A stretch of DNA of 64,000 nt, taken from Shinella kummerowiae. Its GTDB lineage: Bacteria > Pseudomonadota > Alphaproteobacteria > Rhizobiales > Rhizobiaceae. The stretch is from NCBI RefSeq assembly GCF_009827055.1, contig NZ_WUMK01000001.1:496001-560000 (forward strand), written 5' to 3'. Positions 52,818-61,604 of the stretch are shown piece by piece (positions within the stretch are counted from its first letter, which is position 1; every line of letters begins with the position of its first letter). The notes below the pieces were generated by a model. That model was not told where the DNA came from, did no database searches, and was given only the letters and a program-made list of their open reading frames with translations. Position numbers and translations under genes: made by a program.

Positions 52818-54263
52818 TCACGGATGCGGCAGCACCGGCAGCGAGAGCGGCGCCAGCTCGGATGCCGATCGCCCGCGCGGATCGTTCGCCTGCAAGCGGC
52901 GCACCGCGAAATCCTGTACCGCCTGCAGTTCCGCCAGGGCACCATCGTAGTCGACGCGGGTCGGCCGGTCGTTTTCCATGACGCAGGCGCCGTCGACATA
53001 GACGGCCGCGACCGCGCGCTCGGCGGCGCAGTGCAACAGGTTGCGCAAGGGATCGTAGACCGGCTGCATGCCGGGATGCTTCAGGTCGATCAGCGAAAAG
53101 TCCGCCTTGGCGCCCTCGGTTATGCGGCCAATGTCGCTGCGGCCAAGGGCACTGGCACCGGCGAGTGTCGCCACCTCGAAAATATCGGCCGTCGAGACGT
53201 CGAACACCGTGCCACCGGCGATACGGGCATTGATCAGAGCCGTCCGCATCTCCTCCAGCATGTTGAAGGGGTAACTGTCGGTGCCAAGCGCCACGTTCAC
53301 GCCACTGCGGCGATAGCGACCGACCGATTGCAGCACCATGCCGCTCCGCGCAAAAGTGACGGGGCAATGGGCAACGCTCGTCCGGCTCGCGGCAAGACGG
53401 TCAAGATCCTCAGCCTTGCGCTGGCGCGTCCAGGTATGGCTGTCGATGAAGATGCAGTGGCCGAGGATGAGGTCCGGACCGAGAAGGCCAAGCTTTTCGA
53501 GATATTGCACGGCGGTTAGGCCGTGGCGACGCAGCAGTTCCTCGTGCTCGGCCATGGTCTGCGCGGCATGAATGGTGATCGGCACCTTGCGGCTGCGGGC
53601 CGCCTCCGCCGCTTCCTGCAACAGCTCGGGCGAGCAGGTCTCGACCTGCGCCGGGGCAACTATGCCGCCGAGACGGCCGCAGGCATGGGCCTCGGCCGCA
53701 TCGACCGTTTCCAGTGCGCGCGCAAATGCATCCCGGCCGCGGGCGGCGTCCCATTTGAAATCGAGCCGGTGGCTGTTCTCGACATGCCAGGCAGCCTCCC
53801 GGAAACCGGGCGCGACATAGGCGCGGGCACCACTTTGCGCCAGCGTCGGCAGCCAGCATTCGTGCGAGCCGGCAATATCGACGAAGGTGGTGACGCCGCT
53901 GCGCAGCAGGTCGCCGAGCATGACGGTGAGCGCCGCCTGCACCGCGTCGTCGCTAATCTCGATGAGCGTCGAGTATTCGTACATCGCCTGCCCCCAGAGG
54001 GTGGCGGTGCCCTGGTCCTCGAACAGGCTCTTCGAGATCGGCTCCTCGCCGGAATGGCAATGCACATTGACGAAGCCCGGCAGGACCATGCGGTCACGGC
54101 CGGAGATTTCCCGCACGAACGGGCCGTCATAGCGGCCGCCGACATGCAGGAAACCGCTGTCGTCGAAGGCGACGTCCGCATCGTTGAGATAGGCATGGCC
54201 GCCCCTCGCCGCATCATAGGCGACGACGGTGTGGGCGTTTCGGATGACGGTAATGTCAGGCAT
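52818..54263 (-). CDS. Amidohydrolase of the TrzA/AtzA deaminase type
   Basis: A metal-dependent hydrolase of 481 residues. Metal ligands are visible as His68 and His70 in VNVHCHSGEE, a His in TIHAAQTMAEHEE, the His in LILGHCIFIDSH and the Asp in ALGTDSYPFNM. The ending is the usual beta domain (GAKADFSLIDL, VYVDGACVM). Members deaminate or dechlorinate ring compounds or hydrolyse guanidine-type groups. It overlaps the upstream permease gene by 8 bp, so it should act on the imported compound, probably a nitrogenous one. Confidence 0.83.
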   Translation of the reverse strand: MPDITVIRNAHTVVAYDAARGGHAYLNDADVAFDDSGFLHVGGRYDGPFVREISGRDRMVLPGFVNVHCHSGEEPISKSLFEDQGTATLWGQAMYEYSTLIEISDDAVQAALTVMLGDLLRSGVTTFVDIAGSHECWLPTLAQSGARAYVAPGFREAAWHVENSHRLDFKWDAARGRDAFARALETVDAAEAHACGRLGGIVAPAQVETCSPELLQEAAEAARSRKVPITIHAAQTMAEHEELLRRHGLTAVQYLEKLGLLGPDLILGHCIFIDSHTWTRQRKAEDLDRLAASRTSVAHCPVTFARSGMVLQSVGRYRRSGVNVALGTDSYPFNMLEEMRTALINARIAGGTVFDVSTADIFEVATLAGASALGRSDIGRITEGAKADFSLIDLKHPGMQPVYDPLRNLLHCAAERAVAAVYVDGACVMENDRPTRVDYDGALAELQAVQDFAVRRLQANDPRGRSASELAPLSLPVLPHP

Positions 54264-55350
54264 GTGTCGTCCTGAAATGGTTTTCGAGGAAGCGGCTATA
54301 GGCGCCCATCAGGGCACTGAAGGTGAAGTAGACGGCAGCGGCGACGAGGTAGCCTTCGAGCACCGCGATGCCCTGCCATTCCGGATCGCGAATGGCGGAG
54401 CGCACCGTGTCGAGGAAGTCGACGAGGCCGACGATGGTGACGAGCGTCGTGTCCTGGAAGAAGCCTATGAACAGGCCGACCATCGGCGGAATGACCTTCT
54501 TCAACGCTTGTGGCAGCACGATCTTGCGCATGACCTGCCAGTAGTGCAGCCCGAGCGACTTGCCGGCCTCATGCTGGCCGGCCGGCACGTCCTGCAAGCC
54601 GCCGCGCACGATCTCGGCGATATAGGCGGAGGCGAACAGGATGATCGCCACCTGCGCACGCACCAGCTTGTCGATGGTGACACCATCCGGCATGAACAAC
54701 GGTAGCATGACCGTCGCCATGAACAGGATGCTGATCAGCGGCACGCCGCGCACGATCTCGATGAAGCCCACGGCCAGCACCCGGATGGCCGGCAGGTTGG
54801 AGGCGCGCGCCAGCGCCAGCACGATGCCGAGCGGCATGGCAAGCGTCAGCCCGATGAAGGACAGCAGGAAGGAGAGCGGCAGGCCGCCCCAACTCGTCGT
54901 CGGCACCGGCGTCAGGCCAAAGACGCCGCCGGCCATGAGGATATAGAGCACCGGCAGGATGACGACGATCCAGGCGAGGAGCAGGTTGCGGCTCCAGAAG
55001 CGCGGCACCATCGAAACGCCGCAGGCCCCGAAGAGCAGCAGAAGCGCCAGCAGCGGGCGCCATTGCTCCTCATAGGGGTAGAAGCCGAAGACCATGTAGC
55101 GCAGCTTTTGCGCCACAAACGGCCAGCATGCGCCGCTTGCCACCTTGCAGGCTTCGCCCGCACCGGAAAACACGGCGTCGATGACCAGCCAGCCGAACGC
55201 CAGCTTGGCGATGAAGAGGATGCCGGCGATCGACAGGAGACTGACGATCGTATTGCCGGGTGTGCCGAAATAGGCGGAGAATTTGCCGAGGCGCTGGGCA
55301 GTTGGCGCCGGCTGCGGCGGGGCCAGAGCAAGCATTTGAACGTCGGCCAT
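54256..55350 (-). CDS. Amino-acid ABC transporter permease, AapM-like
   Basis: The product has 364 residues, the long form typical of AapM/BztC, with extra N-terminal spans before the core permease domain. The core has PLSFLLSFIGLTLAMPLGIVLALARAS, VRGVPLISILFM, and the EAA loop AGKSLGLHYWQVMRKIVLPQALKKVIPP. It works with the AapQ-like subunit encoded 1 bp upstream. Because the genes next to it differ from the canonical aap operon, it is probably a paralogous system. Confidence 0.85.
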   Translation of the reverse strand: MADVQMLALAPPQPAPTAQRLGKFSAYFGTPGNTIVSLLSIAGILFIAKLAFGWLVIDAVFSGAGEACKVASGACWPFVAQKLRYMVFGFYPYEEQWRPLLALLLLFGACGVSMVPRFWSRNLLLAWIVVILPVLYILMAGGVFGLTPVPTTSWGGLPLSFLLSFIGLTLAMPLGIVLALARASNLPAIRVLAVGFIEIVRGVPLISILFMATVMLPLFMPDGVTIDKLVRAQVAIILFASAYIAEIVRGGLQDVPAGQHEAGKSLGLHYWQVMRKIVLPQALKKVIPPMVGLFIGFFQDTTLVTIVGLVDFLDTVRSAIRDPEWQGIAVLEGYLVAAAVYFTFSALMGAYSRFLENHFRTTHA

Positions 55351-55351
55351 A

Positions 55352-56500
55352 TCAGCGCTCCTTCAGCGCGACATGCGCATTGTACCAGTTCATGACGAGC
55401 GAGATGGTGATCGACAGCGCCAGATAGACGCCCATGAAGATCGCGATCGTCTCGATCGCCTGGCCGGTCTGGTTCATCACGGTGTTGGACACCATGACGA
55501 GGTCCGGATAACCGATGGCAATCGCCAGCGAACTGTTCTTGAAGACCGTGAGATAGGTGTTGGTCAGCGGCGGGATGATGATGCGCAGCGCCTGCGGCAG
55601 CACGACGAGGCGCATGGTCTTGCCACGCGCAAGACCGAGTGCCGCAGACGCTTCCCACTGTCCCTTGTTCACGGCCTGGATGCCGGCGCGCACGATTTCC
55701 GCGACATTGGCCGAAACGCTGAGCGCCAGGCCGAAGAGCAGCGCCACGAATTCAGGCCGAACATGCAGCCCGCCCGTCAGGCGGAATTTTCCGGCGGTCG
55801 GGAAATCCCAGTTCACCGAAAAGCCGTTGACCAGCCACAGCAGAAGAACCGGCGCGAGCAGCACGCCAAGGGCGATGAGGCCGCCATGATTGGACCGACC
55901 GGTCGCGACCCGCTTGCGTGTCGCCGCAACGCGGATGAGGAAGGCCGCCGCCGCGCCGCCGAGAAGGCAGGCGAGAAGCGCATAACCACCGCTTTCCACG
56001 AAAGCCGCCGGCACGACGAGGCCGCTGTTGGAGAGGTAGACGCCCGGCAGAAGGTTCAGCGCCTGCTTCACCGGCGGCAGGATCAGGATGATCAGCGAAT
56101 ACCAGAGGAAGAGATAGAGCAGCAGCGGCACGTTGCGCAGAAGCTCGACATAGACGAGCGCAAGGCGGGCGAGCAGCGGGTTGCGCGACATGCGGGCAAT
56201 GCCGACTGCCAGACCGAGCACGGTGCCGAAGAAGGCCGCGAGCAGCGAGACCTTCACCGTATTGGCGATGCCGACCAGGATCGCCCTGCCGATCGTATCG
56301 GTCGCTTCGAAAGCAATGGCCGCCTCGGTGATGACAAAGCCTGCGGGCCGCGTCAGGAAATCGAAACCGGTCGCGATGTTCTGCTTGGCAAGGTTGCCGC
56401 TCGCCGTAGCAAACATCGTCCAGCCGACGAGAACGACGAAGCCGACCGCGACGACCTGATAAAAATAGGCGCGAAAGCGCATGTCATGCAGGAAAGTCAT
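55352..56500 (-). CDS. Amino-acid ABC transporter permease, AapQ-like
   Basis: The product has 382 residues. The first membrane span is VVAVGFVVLVGWTMFATASGNLA. The permease domain begins with ANTVKVSLLAAFFGTVLGLAVGIARMSRNP, then ELLRNVPLLLYLFLWY, a large loop, and ASAALGLARGKTMRLVVLPQALRIIIPPL. This split layout is characteristic of AapQ. It is separated from the AapM-like gene by a single base and from the binding protein by 86 bp. Confidence 0.86.
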   Translation of the reverse strand: MTFLHDMRFRAYFYQVVAVGFVVLVGWTMFATASGNLAKQNIATGFDFLTRPAGFVITEAAIAFEATDTIGRAILVGIANTVKVSLLAAFFGTVLGLAVGIARMSRNPLLARLALVYVELLRNVPLLLYLFLWYSLIILILPPVKQALNLLPGVYLSNSGLVVPAAFVESGGYALLACLLGGAAAAFLIRVAATRKRVATGRSNHGGLIALGVLLAPVLLLWLVNGFSVNWDFPTAGKFRLTGGLHVRPEFVALLFGLALSVSANVAEIVRAGIQAVNKGQWEASAALGLARGKTMRLVVLPQALRIIIPPLTNTYLTVFKNSSLAIAIGYPDLVMVSNTVMNQTGQAIETIAIFMGVYLALSITISLVMNWYNAHVALKER

Positions 56501-56586
56501 GAATCCTCGCCGCCGGACTTGGGAAAGAAATGGGCGCGCGCACCGCCATGCGCGCGCCCGGGACGATCGCTAAAAGGAAAAAGCGA

Positions 56587-57606
56587 TCAACGGATCGGCG
56601 GCGAGTAGATCATGCCGCCAGCATTCCACAGCGCATTCGGACCGCGCGTCAGGCCGAGCTTGGTGCCCTCGCCCACGTTGCGCTCGAACACTTCGCCGTA
56701 ATTGCCGACGCTCTTGATGACGTTGTAGCCCCACTTGTTGTCGAGGCCGAGCATCTTGCCGAGCTCTTCCGTGGCGCCCAGCATGCGCTGCACGTCGGGG
56801 TCTTCGCTCTTCAGCTTCTCGTCGACATTCGCCTGGGTGATGCCCTTCTCTTCGGCCGCCATCAGCAGCCAGACCGACCAGGATACGATGTCGCCCCATT
56901 GGGAATCGTTCTGGCGGAAGGCCGGCGCGAGCGGCTCCTTGGAGATCGTCTCCGGCAGCACGATGTAGTCGGCCGGGTTGTTGGCGACGGCGCGGATCGA
57001 GGCGAGGTCAGAACGGTCCGAGGTGATCGCCTCGCAGCGGCCGGAATAGAAGGCGGCGCGGTTCTCGTCCGGGCTTTCGAAGACGACGAGTTCGAACTTG
57101 CCGTTGATGGCGCGGAAGAAGTCGGAAATATTCTGCGCCGTCGTGGTGCCCGGCAGGGTGCAGATTGCCGCTTCCGTCAGTTCCTTGGCGCTGGAAACGC
57201 CGAGCGACTTCGGCACCATCAGGCCCTGGCCGTCGTAAAACACGGTCGGACCGAAATCGAGGCCAAGCGACGCGTCACGCGAGAAGGTGTGGGTGGTCTG
57301 GCGCGACAGAACGTCGATTTCGCCGGACTGCAGCGCCTGGAAACGGGTGTTGATGTTGGTCGGGACGAACTCGACCTTGTCGCCATCGCCGAACACGGCA
57401 GCGGCGATCGAACGGCAGATATCGGCATCAAAGCCCTGCATGCGACCCTTGTCGTCGGGCGCTGCAAAACCCGGCGTCGCGAGCGAAACGCCGCAGACCA
57501 GCTTGCCACGCGCCTTGACGGTTTCCAGCGTGCTGGCTGCCGAAGCCTGGCCGGCCATCGTCAGGCCCAGTGCGGCTGCGCAGATCGAAAGAAGTGCCTG
57601 TTTCAT
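56587..57606 (-). CDS. Amino-acid ABC transporter substrate-binding protein, AapJ-like
   Basis: The product has 339 residues. The signal peptide ends at GQASA-AS. The mature protein opens TLETVKARGKLVCGVSLATPGFAAPDDKGRMQGFDADICRSIAAAVFG, as in AapJ/BztA. Ligand-site landmarks include FVPTNINTRFQALQSGEIDVLSRQTTHTFSRDA. The ATG at 57606 has GGGAGG upstream. First gene of a four-gene unit ending in the amidohydrolase; no ATP-binding subunit gene follows. Confidence 0.87.
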   Translation of the reverse strand: MKQALLSICAAALGLTMAGQASAASTLETVKARGKLVCGVSLATPGFAAPDDKGRMQGFDADICRSIAAAVFGDGDKVEFVPTNINTRFQALQSGEIDVLSRQTTHTFSRDASLGLDFGPTVFYDGQGLMVPKSLGVSSAKELTEAAICTLPGTTTAQNISDFFRAINGKFELVVFESPDENRAAFYSGRCEAITSDRSDLASIRAVANNPADYIVLPETISKEPLAPAFRQNDSQWGDIVSWSVWLLMAAEEKGITQANVDEKLKSEDPDVQRMLGATEELGKMLGLDNKWGYNVIKSVGNYGEVFERNVGEGTKLGLTRGPNALWNAGGMIYSPPIR

Positions 57607-58057
57607 GCTTCCCCTCCCACGGGTGTTGTTGGATGCAGACGGCATGCCGCCCTCCAGCAGCCGCCACTTCAGTGCGATCTTTCAGACCGCAATAATTGTG
57701 TACAATGTAAAAAATGGATCATCAACAGTTCGCTACATAGAATGTCGACAATCCATCCAAAACTCCGATGTGCAATGGACATGAGCCTATGTTGGGCAGG
57801 CATCAACCAGTTGCCGCGCAGCAGACCGGCACTATCGATGTGCGTTGAACGCGGGTTTAGTTCGAAAAAATATGACGGTTTCAACTTCTCGTATGCGATT
57901 TACGTCTGACACTCGACTGACGCCTCTGAGGTCAAGCCGCTTCGCGCAGATTCCGAAATATGGCTCTTCCGTAATTGACGAGGGCACGCGACAATCACAA
58001 ACGGCGAGCAAGGCGTCGGGGCATCGGCGATGGAACCCCATCGGCCACGGAGAAGAC
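57607..58057. promoter_or_regulatory. Divergent control region with a candidate operator (57695-57706)
   Basis: This 450-bp AT-richer region separates the binding-protein gene from the LuxR gene and should hold both promoters. ATTGTGTACAAT at 57695-57706 is a near-palindrome with five-base arms, 89 bp upstream of the transporter start. It resembles TTGTNNACAA-type sites of GntR regulators, but no GntR gene is nearby. No other convincing signal was seen. Confidence 0.25.
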
Positions 58058-58939
58058 ATGACTGTCGAAACACGGAACGGGGATGATCAGGTCGCGGCGA
58101 TTGCGGATCTCGCCATGGCGCTGCTGGAGGGCATCGGCCGGCTGGACTTTCAGGAGCGCATCATGAATGCCCTGAAGCAGCAGGTCACCTTCGACGCGAG
58201 CCTCATCCTGCTCTACCGCCGCGGCTTGGCACCCAAAATCCTGTTCAACGACACACGCACAGACCGGGGCCTGTCCAACATCCAGCAATATCTGCAGGGC
58301 TACTACCGGCTTGACCCGTTTTACCGCCTGACGCTGGAAGAAGGCATCGACGGCGTGCACCAGTTGAGCGAAATCGACAGCAGCTTCGGTGACAGCGACT
58401 ACTACCGCGAATACTACCAGTATTCGGGCCTGCAAGACGAAATCAACGTGCTCGTCAGCCTCGACACGGACACCAAGTTCGCTATCTCGCTTGCCCGGCG
58501 CCATGCGCGGCCGGGCTTCAAAAGCCGGGACCTGACATTTTTGCGCACCGCGACGCCTCTTCTGGTGAAGGCCATCGTCCGGCATTACCGTGATCTCCGC
58601 CCCGGGGGACAGGAAGGCGAGGCGCAACTGCAAAGCGCGCTGGCGCAGGCGGTGCGCAATTTCGGCCGCAGCGTTCTGACAAATCGCGAATGCCAGGTGG
58701 TGCAGCTGATCCTGCGGGGTCATTCAGCGAAGGAGATCGCGGCAAAACTCGGCATCGCGCCGACGACCGTGAAGCTGCATCGCCGCAATCTTTATGCGAA
58801 GCTGGACGTCACCTCACAAGCCACTCTGTTCTCGCTGTTCCTCGATGCCGTCTGCTCGGCGGAAAACGCGTTCGACGACCCGCTTGCCGGCTATCTCACG
58901 CGTCGCGCCCGGCTGACAGGCGATATGCTGCACGCCTGA
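58058..58939 (+). CDS. LuxR-type transcriptional regulator
   Basis: The product has 293 residues. The N-terminal 180 residues form a GAF-like sensor (TFDASLILLYRRGLAPKILFND, YYRLDPFYRLTLEEGIDGV), not the usual acyl-homoserine-lactone domain. The C-terminal helix-turn-helix spans about 207-260 (LTNRECQVVQLILRGHSAKEIAAKLGIAPTTVKLHRRNLYAKL). The frame is open for 71 codons upstream, but the ATG at 58058 has GGAGAAG before it. Divergent from the Aap-like operon and probably its regulator. Confidence 0.82.
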   Translation: MTVETRNGDDQVAAIADLAMALLEGIGRLDFQERIMNALKQQVTFDASLILLYRRGLAPKILFNDTRTDRGLSNIQQYLQGYYRLDPFYRLTLEEGIDGVHQLSEIDSSFGDSDYYREYYQYSGLQDEINVLVSLDTDTKFAISLARRHARPGFKSRDLTFLRTATPLLVKAIVRHYRDLRPGGQEGEAQLQSALAQAVRNFGRSVLTNRECQVVQLILRGHSAKEIAAKLGIAPTTVKLHRRNLYAKLDVTSQATLFSLFLDAVCSAENAFDDPLAGYLTRRARLTGDMLHA

Positions 58940-59062
58940 CAAGACGCGAGGGCACCCGCAGCCGGGTCGGAGCAATCCGCCCGAACCTTTCCAAAATTCT
59001 TCGGGAACATTCGCCGCCCTTGCCGGTTGAGAGACCGTCAACGACATTGGGCATGATCGCAG

Positions 59063-59260
59063 ATGCCGGACCAATCAAAGCTTTTCCCTGACCACAGAAG
59101 GCTGTCGGGCGAGCGTTATACAGTGGACGCCTTCCGTAGCGCCTATGACCTGCCGCAGCAGGAGGCCAAGCGCCTGTTCGACAAGTTCGGCCCTTCCAAG
59201 CGCGAGCTTGATCTTCTCATGCGCGCGCGCCGAAACCCTGCGCAGTTCATGAATTTTTGA
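59063..59260 (+). CDS. Small hypothetical protein (65 residues)
   Basis: A basic, helical protein with SGERYTVDAFRSAYDLPQQEAKRLFDKFGPSKRELDLLM and a C-terminal RRNPAQFMNF. The ribosome site is weak. The next small gene starts 10 bp after its stop with a good site, suggesting a pair. The order of turns and charged helices looks like a real protein, but no family is recognised. Confidence 0.6.
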   Translation: MPDQSKLFPDHRRLSGERYTVDAFRSAYDLPQQEAKRLFDKFGPSKRELDLLMRARRNPAQFMNF

Positions 59261-59270
59261 GGAACCGACC

Positions 59271-59456
59271 ATGACGATCGAAAAACCGAAACCCGGCGCT
59301 CCCGGCAGCACGCAACAGCCAGCGCGCGGGCCCGACCGCGACGCTGTCAACGAGACGAAGGACGGCGAGCAGCTCAGCGAAGACGAAGAGATCAAGCGGG
59401 AGCAGGCAACCAATCCCACACTGATGCCGATCGGCGATCCGGCCGGCGCAGCCTGA
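59271..59456 (+). CDS. Small acidic hypothetical protein (61 residues)
   Basis: The product is very hydrophilic and probably disordered: Pro/Gly-rich at the start (EKPKPGAPGSTQQPARGP), acidic in the middle (DGEQLSEDEEIKRE), and it ends LMPIGDPAGAA. GAGGAA lies about seven bases before the ATG. It is coupled to the preceding small gene. Function unknown. Confidence 0.55.
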   Translation: MTIEKPKPGAPGSTQQPARGPDRDAVNETKDGEQLSEDEEIKREQATNPTLMPIGDPAGAA

Positions 59457-59556
59457 ACAAAGTTTCCCCGCCATGCCGGAAGACTGCCGACATGGCGGGG
59501 AAAATGTGAGGCGACTCGGCCATGCCGTAAACGCCTTTATTCTAACGTCCTTCCGT

Positions 59557-60771
59557 TCAAGCCGCCGCCAGCGCGCCCTGCGCCTTCGGCACCGGCTTGA
59601 ACGTCATGGCGATCAGGAAGGCGCCGATGCCGATGCCTGCAGAGCCGGCATAGAGCCATGTGTAGCTGGCAAAGGTATCGTAGATCAGCCCGCCGGCGAC
59701 GGGCCCCAGCGCCATGCCGAGGCTTCCCGCCATGGCCGTGCCGCCGATAACCGTACCCATCAGCCGCAGCGGAAAGTTTTCCCGCGCGATCACCGCATAG
59801 AGCGGCATCACGCCGGCATAGATGAAGCCGAAGATGGCTGCGACGACATAGAACGAGGCAAGCCCGCCGGCAAACACATAGGCGAGTGCGCCAAAAGCCT
59901 GCGCGAGCAGCCCGAGCACAAGGATTTGCTTGGCGCCGAACCGGTCGCCCAGGATGCCGAAGGCGATGCGGCCGCCCATGCCGGCGAGGCCCTCGATGCT
60001 GTAGATCGAAACCGCCGCGATCATCGGGATGCCGCAGGTGATGGCGTAGCTCACCGTATGGAAGATCGGCCCCGAATGGGTCGCGCAGCAGAAGAAGTTC
60101 GTCAGGCACAGGATGATGAACTGCGGCGATGTCATCACATCACGCGTCGTCATGCCCTCCTGCGCGCCATCGACCTCGGCAAGGCTTTCGCCCCCCGCCT
60201 CGAGGGCCGGCGGGCGCCGGATCAGGAACGTGGTGGGGATCATCACAACCGCGACGACGACGGCGATGATCTGCATCGAGGTCCGCCAGTCGTGCAGGGA
60301 CACCAACCAGGCGGCGAAGGGCGCCATGGTCATCGGTGCCATGCCCATGCCGGCCGAAACCAGGGAAACGGCAAGGCTGCGGTGCGTATCGAACCAGCCC
60401 GTCACACAGGCCATCATCGGCGCGAAGACCGCCGCCGCCGCCACACCCACGAGCAGGCCGAAGACGAACTGGAAGGCGACCAGCGACGTCGCGACGCTGG
60501 CGAGCCCCAGGCTCGCCGCCAGAAGCACCGAACCCGCCAGCACCACCGGCCGCGGCCCCACCCGGTCGGACAGCCCACCCCAGAACATGCTGGCAAAGGC
60601 CATGGCGAGGAAGCCGATGGTCATGGCGGTGGAAACGCCGGTCACCGACCACCCGGTGTCCTTGGCAATCGGCAACAGGAAGACCGGCAGCGAAAACATC
60701 GCGCCAATGGCGATGCAGCCAAGCAGGCCGCCCGCGGCGACGATCACCCAGCGATAATGCGTATGGATCAT
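59557..60771 (-). CDS. Major facilitator superfamily transporter
   Basis: The product has 404 residues with about twelve spans. MFS signatures are GGLSDRVGPRPVVLAG after span 2 and FGILGDRFGAKQILVLG in the second half. VTGWFDTHRSLAVSLVSAGMGMAP resembles monocarboxylate and OFA-like carriers. The ATG at 60771 has AAGGAG six bases upstream; an ATG two codons earlier abuts that site. Substrate unknown. Confidence 0.83.
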   Translation of the reverse strand: MIHTHYRWVIVAAGGLLGCIAIGAMFSLPVFLLPIAKDTGWSVTGVSTAMTIGFLAMAFASMFWGGLSDRVGPRPVVLAGSVLLAASLGLASVATSLVAFQFVFGLLVGVAAAAVFAPMMACVTGWFDTHRSLAVSLVSAGMGMAPMTMAPFAAWLVSLHDWRTSMQIIAVVVAVVMIPTTFLIRRPPALEAGGESLAEVDGAQEGMTTRDVMTSPQFIILCLTNFFCCATHSGPIFHTVSYAITCGIPMIAAVSIYSIEGLAGMGGRIAFGILGDRFGAKQILVLGLLAQAFGALAYVFAGGLASFYVVAAIFGFIYAGVMPLYAVIARENFPLRLMGTVIGGTAMAGSLGMALGPVAGGLIYDTFASYTWLYAGSAGIGIGAFLIAMTFKPVPKAQGALAAA

Positions 60772-60819
60772 TGTCATCTCCTTCGCGGCCGGCCGATTGT
60801 GGCCTGGACCGCCCCAAAA

Positions 60820-61518
60820 TCAATATTGATCGTGCCGCCTTACCCATTGCATCGGATAGCGAAGACCGTCCTCATCACGGCCCTTCGGCACGAGGTCGAG
60901 GAAGTGATAGGCACCGTTCACCATCTCGACGCCGCGCGCGTAGCAGGAGTAGGTGTGGTACACCTCGCCCGGCCCGCTCCTGTAAAAGACGCTGACGCCG
61001 ACCATTTCCGACATCGTGTTCGCACGAATTTCAAAATTGTAGGTGGCACGACCGGCGGCCAGCTCCTCCGGCGTCGCGGAAGCCTGGTAATCGAAATTGA
61101 AATCGCTGCCGCCCGACGATACCCAGGGGAAATTCCAGCCCATGCGTTGCCGATAGGCCTCGATCTTTTCGAAGGGCGCACGCGAGATAGCCTTGAAGGT
61201 CACGTCGCGCTGGGCAAGATGGATCGGGATGCCATTGAAGTTGTCCGCCCAGAACGAGCAATGTGTGCAGCCCTCCTGCCAGTCCGGGCCGAGCATGAAG
61301 TGATAGACAAGGAGCTGCGAGCGCCCGTCGAACAGCTCTTCCAGCGACTGCCGGCCGTTCGGCCCCTCGAATTCGTAGCTTTTTTCCACCCGCTCCCAAG
61401 GCATCGCCATGCGACGGCGGGTCAGCGCCTCGCGCTTTCGCGTGAATTCCTTCTCTTCGGCGAGCAATTCAAGGCGGGCCTTCAGCCAGTCCTCGTGCGA
61501 AACGGCTTGATTGCGCAT
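60820..61518 (-). CDS. DUF899 family thioredoxin-fold protein
   Basis: The product has 232 residues. It opens HEDWLKARLELLAEEKEFTRKREALTRRR, the DUF899 N-terminus. A CxxC is at 84-87 (QEGCTHCSFWADNFNG), followed by RDVTFKAISRAPFEKI, GWNFPWVSS and GVSVFYR. The fold is thioredoxin-like, but the reaction is not established. The ATG at 61518 fits the AGG-rich leader better than the one three codons earlier. It lies 48 bp upstream of the MFS gene on the same strand and is divergent from the regulator gene. Confidence 0.85.
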   Translation of the reverse strand: MRNQAVSHEDWLKARLELLAEEKEFTRKREALTRRRMAMPWERVEKSYEFEGPNGRQSLEELFDGRSQLLVYHFMLGPDWQEGCTHCSFWADNFNGIPIHLAQRDVTFKAISRAPFEKIEAYRQRMGWNFPWVSSGGSDFNFDYQASATPEELAAGRATYNFEIRANTMSEMVGVSVFYRSGPGEVYHTYSCYARGVEMVNGAYHFLDLVPKGRDEDGLRYPMQWVRRHDQY

Positions 61519-61604
61519 CACGAACATCCTTTCTTCTGTGTCGATGAGCCGAGGATAGACACCGCTTTCGCCAGCGCGGGAGTTACAAGTGTGACGGGAA
61601 AAGC

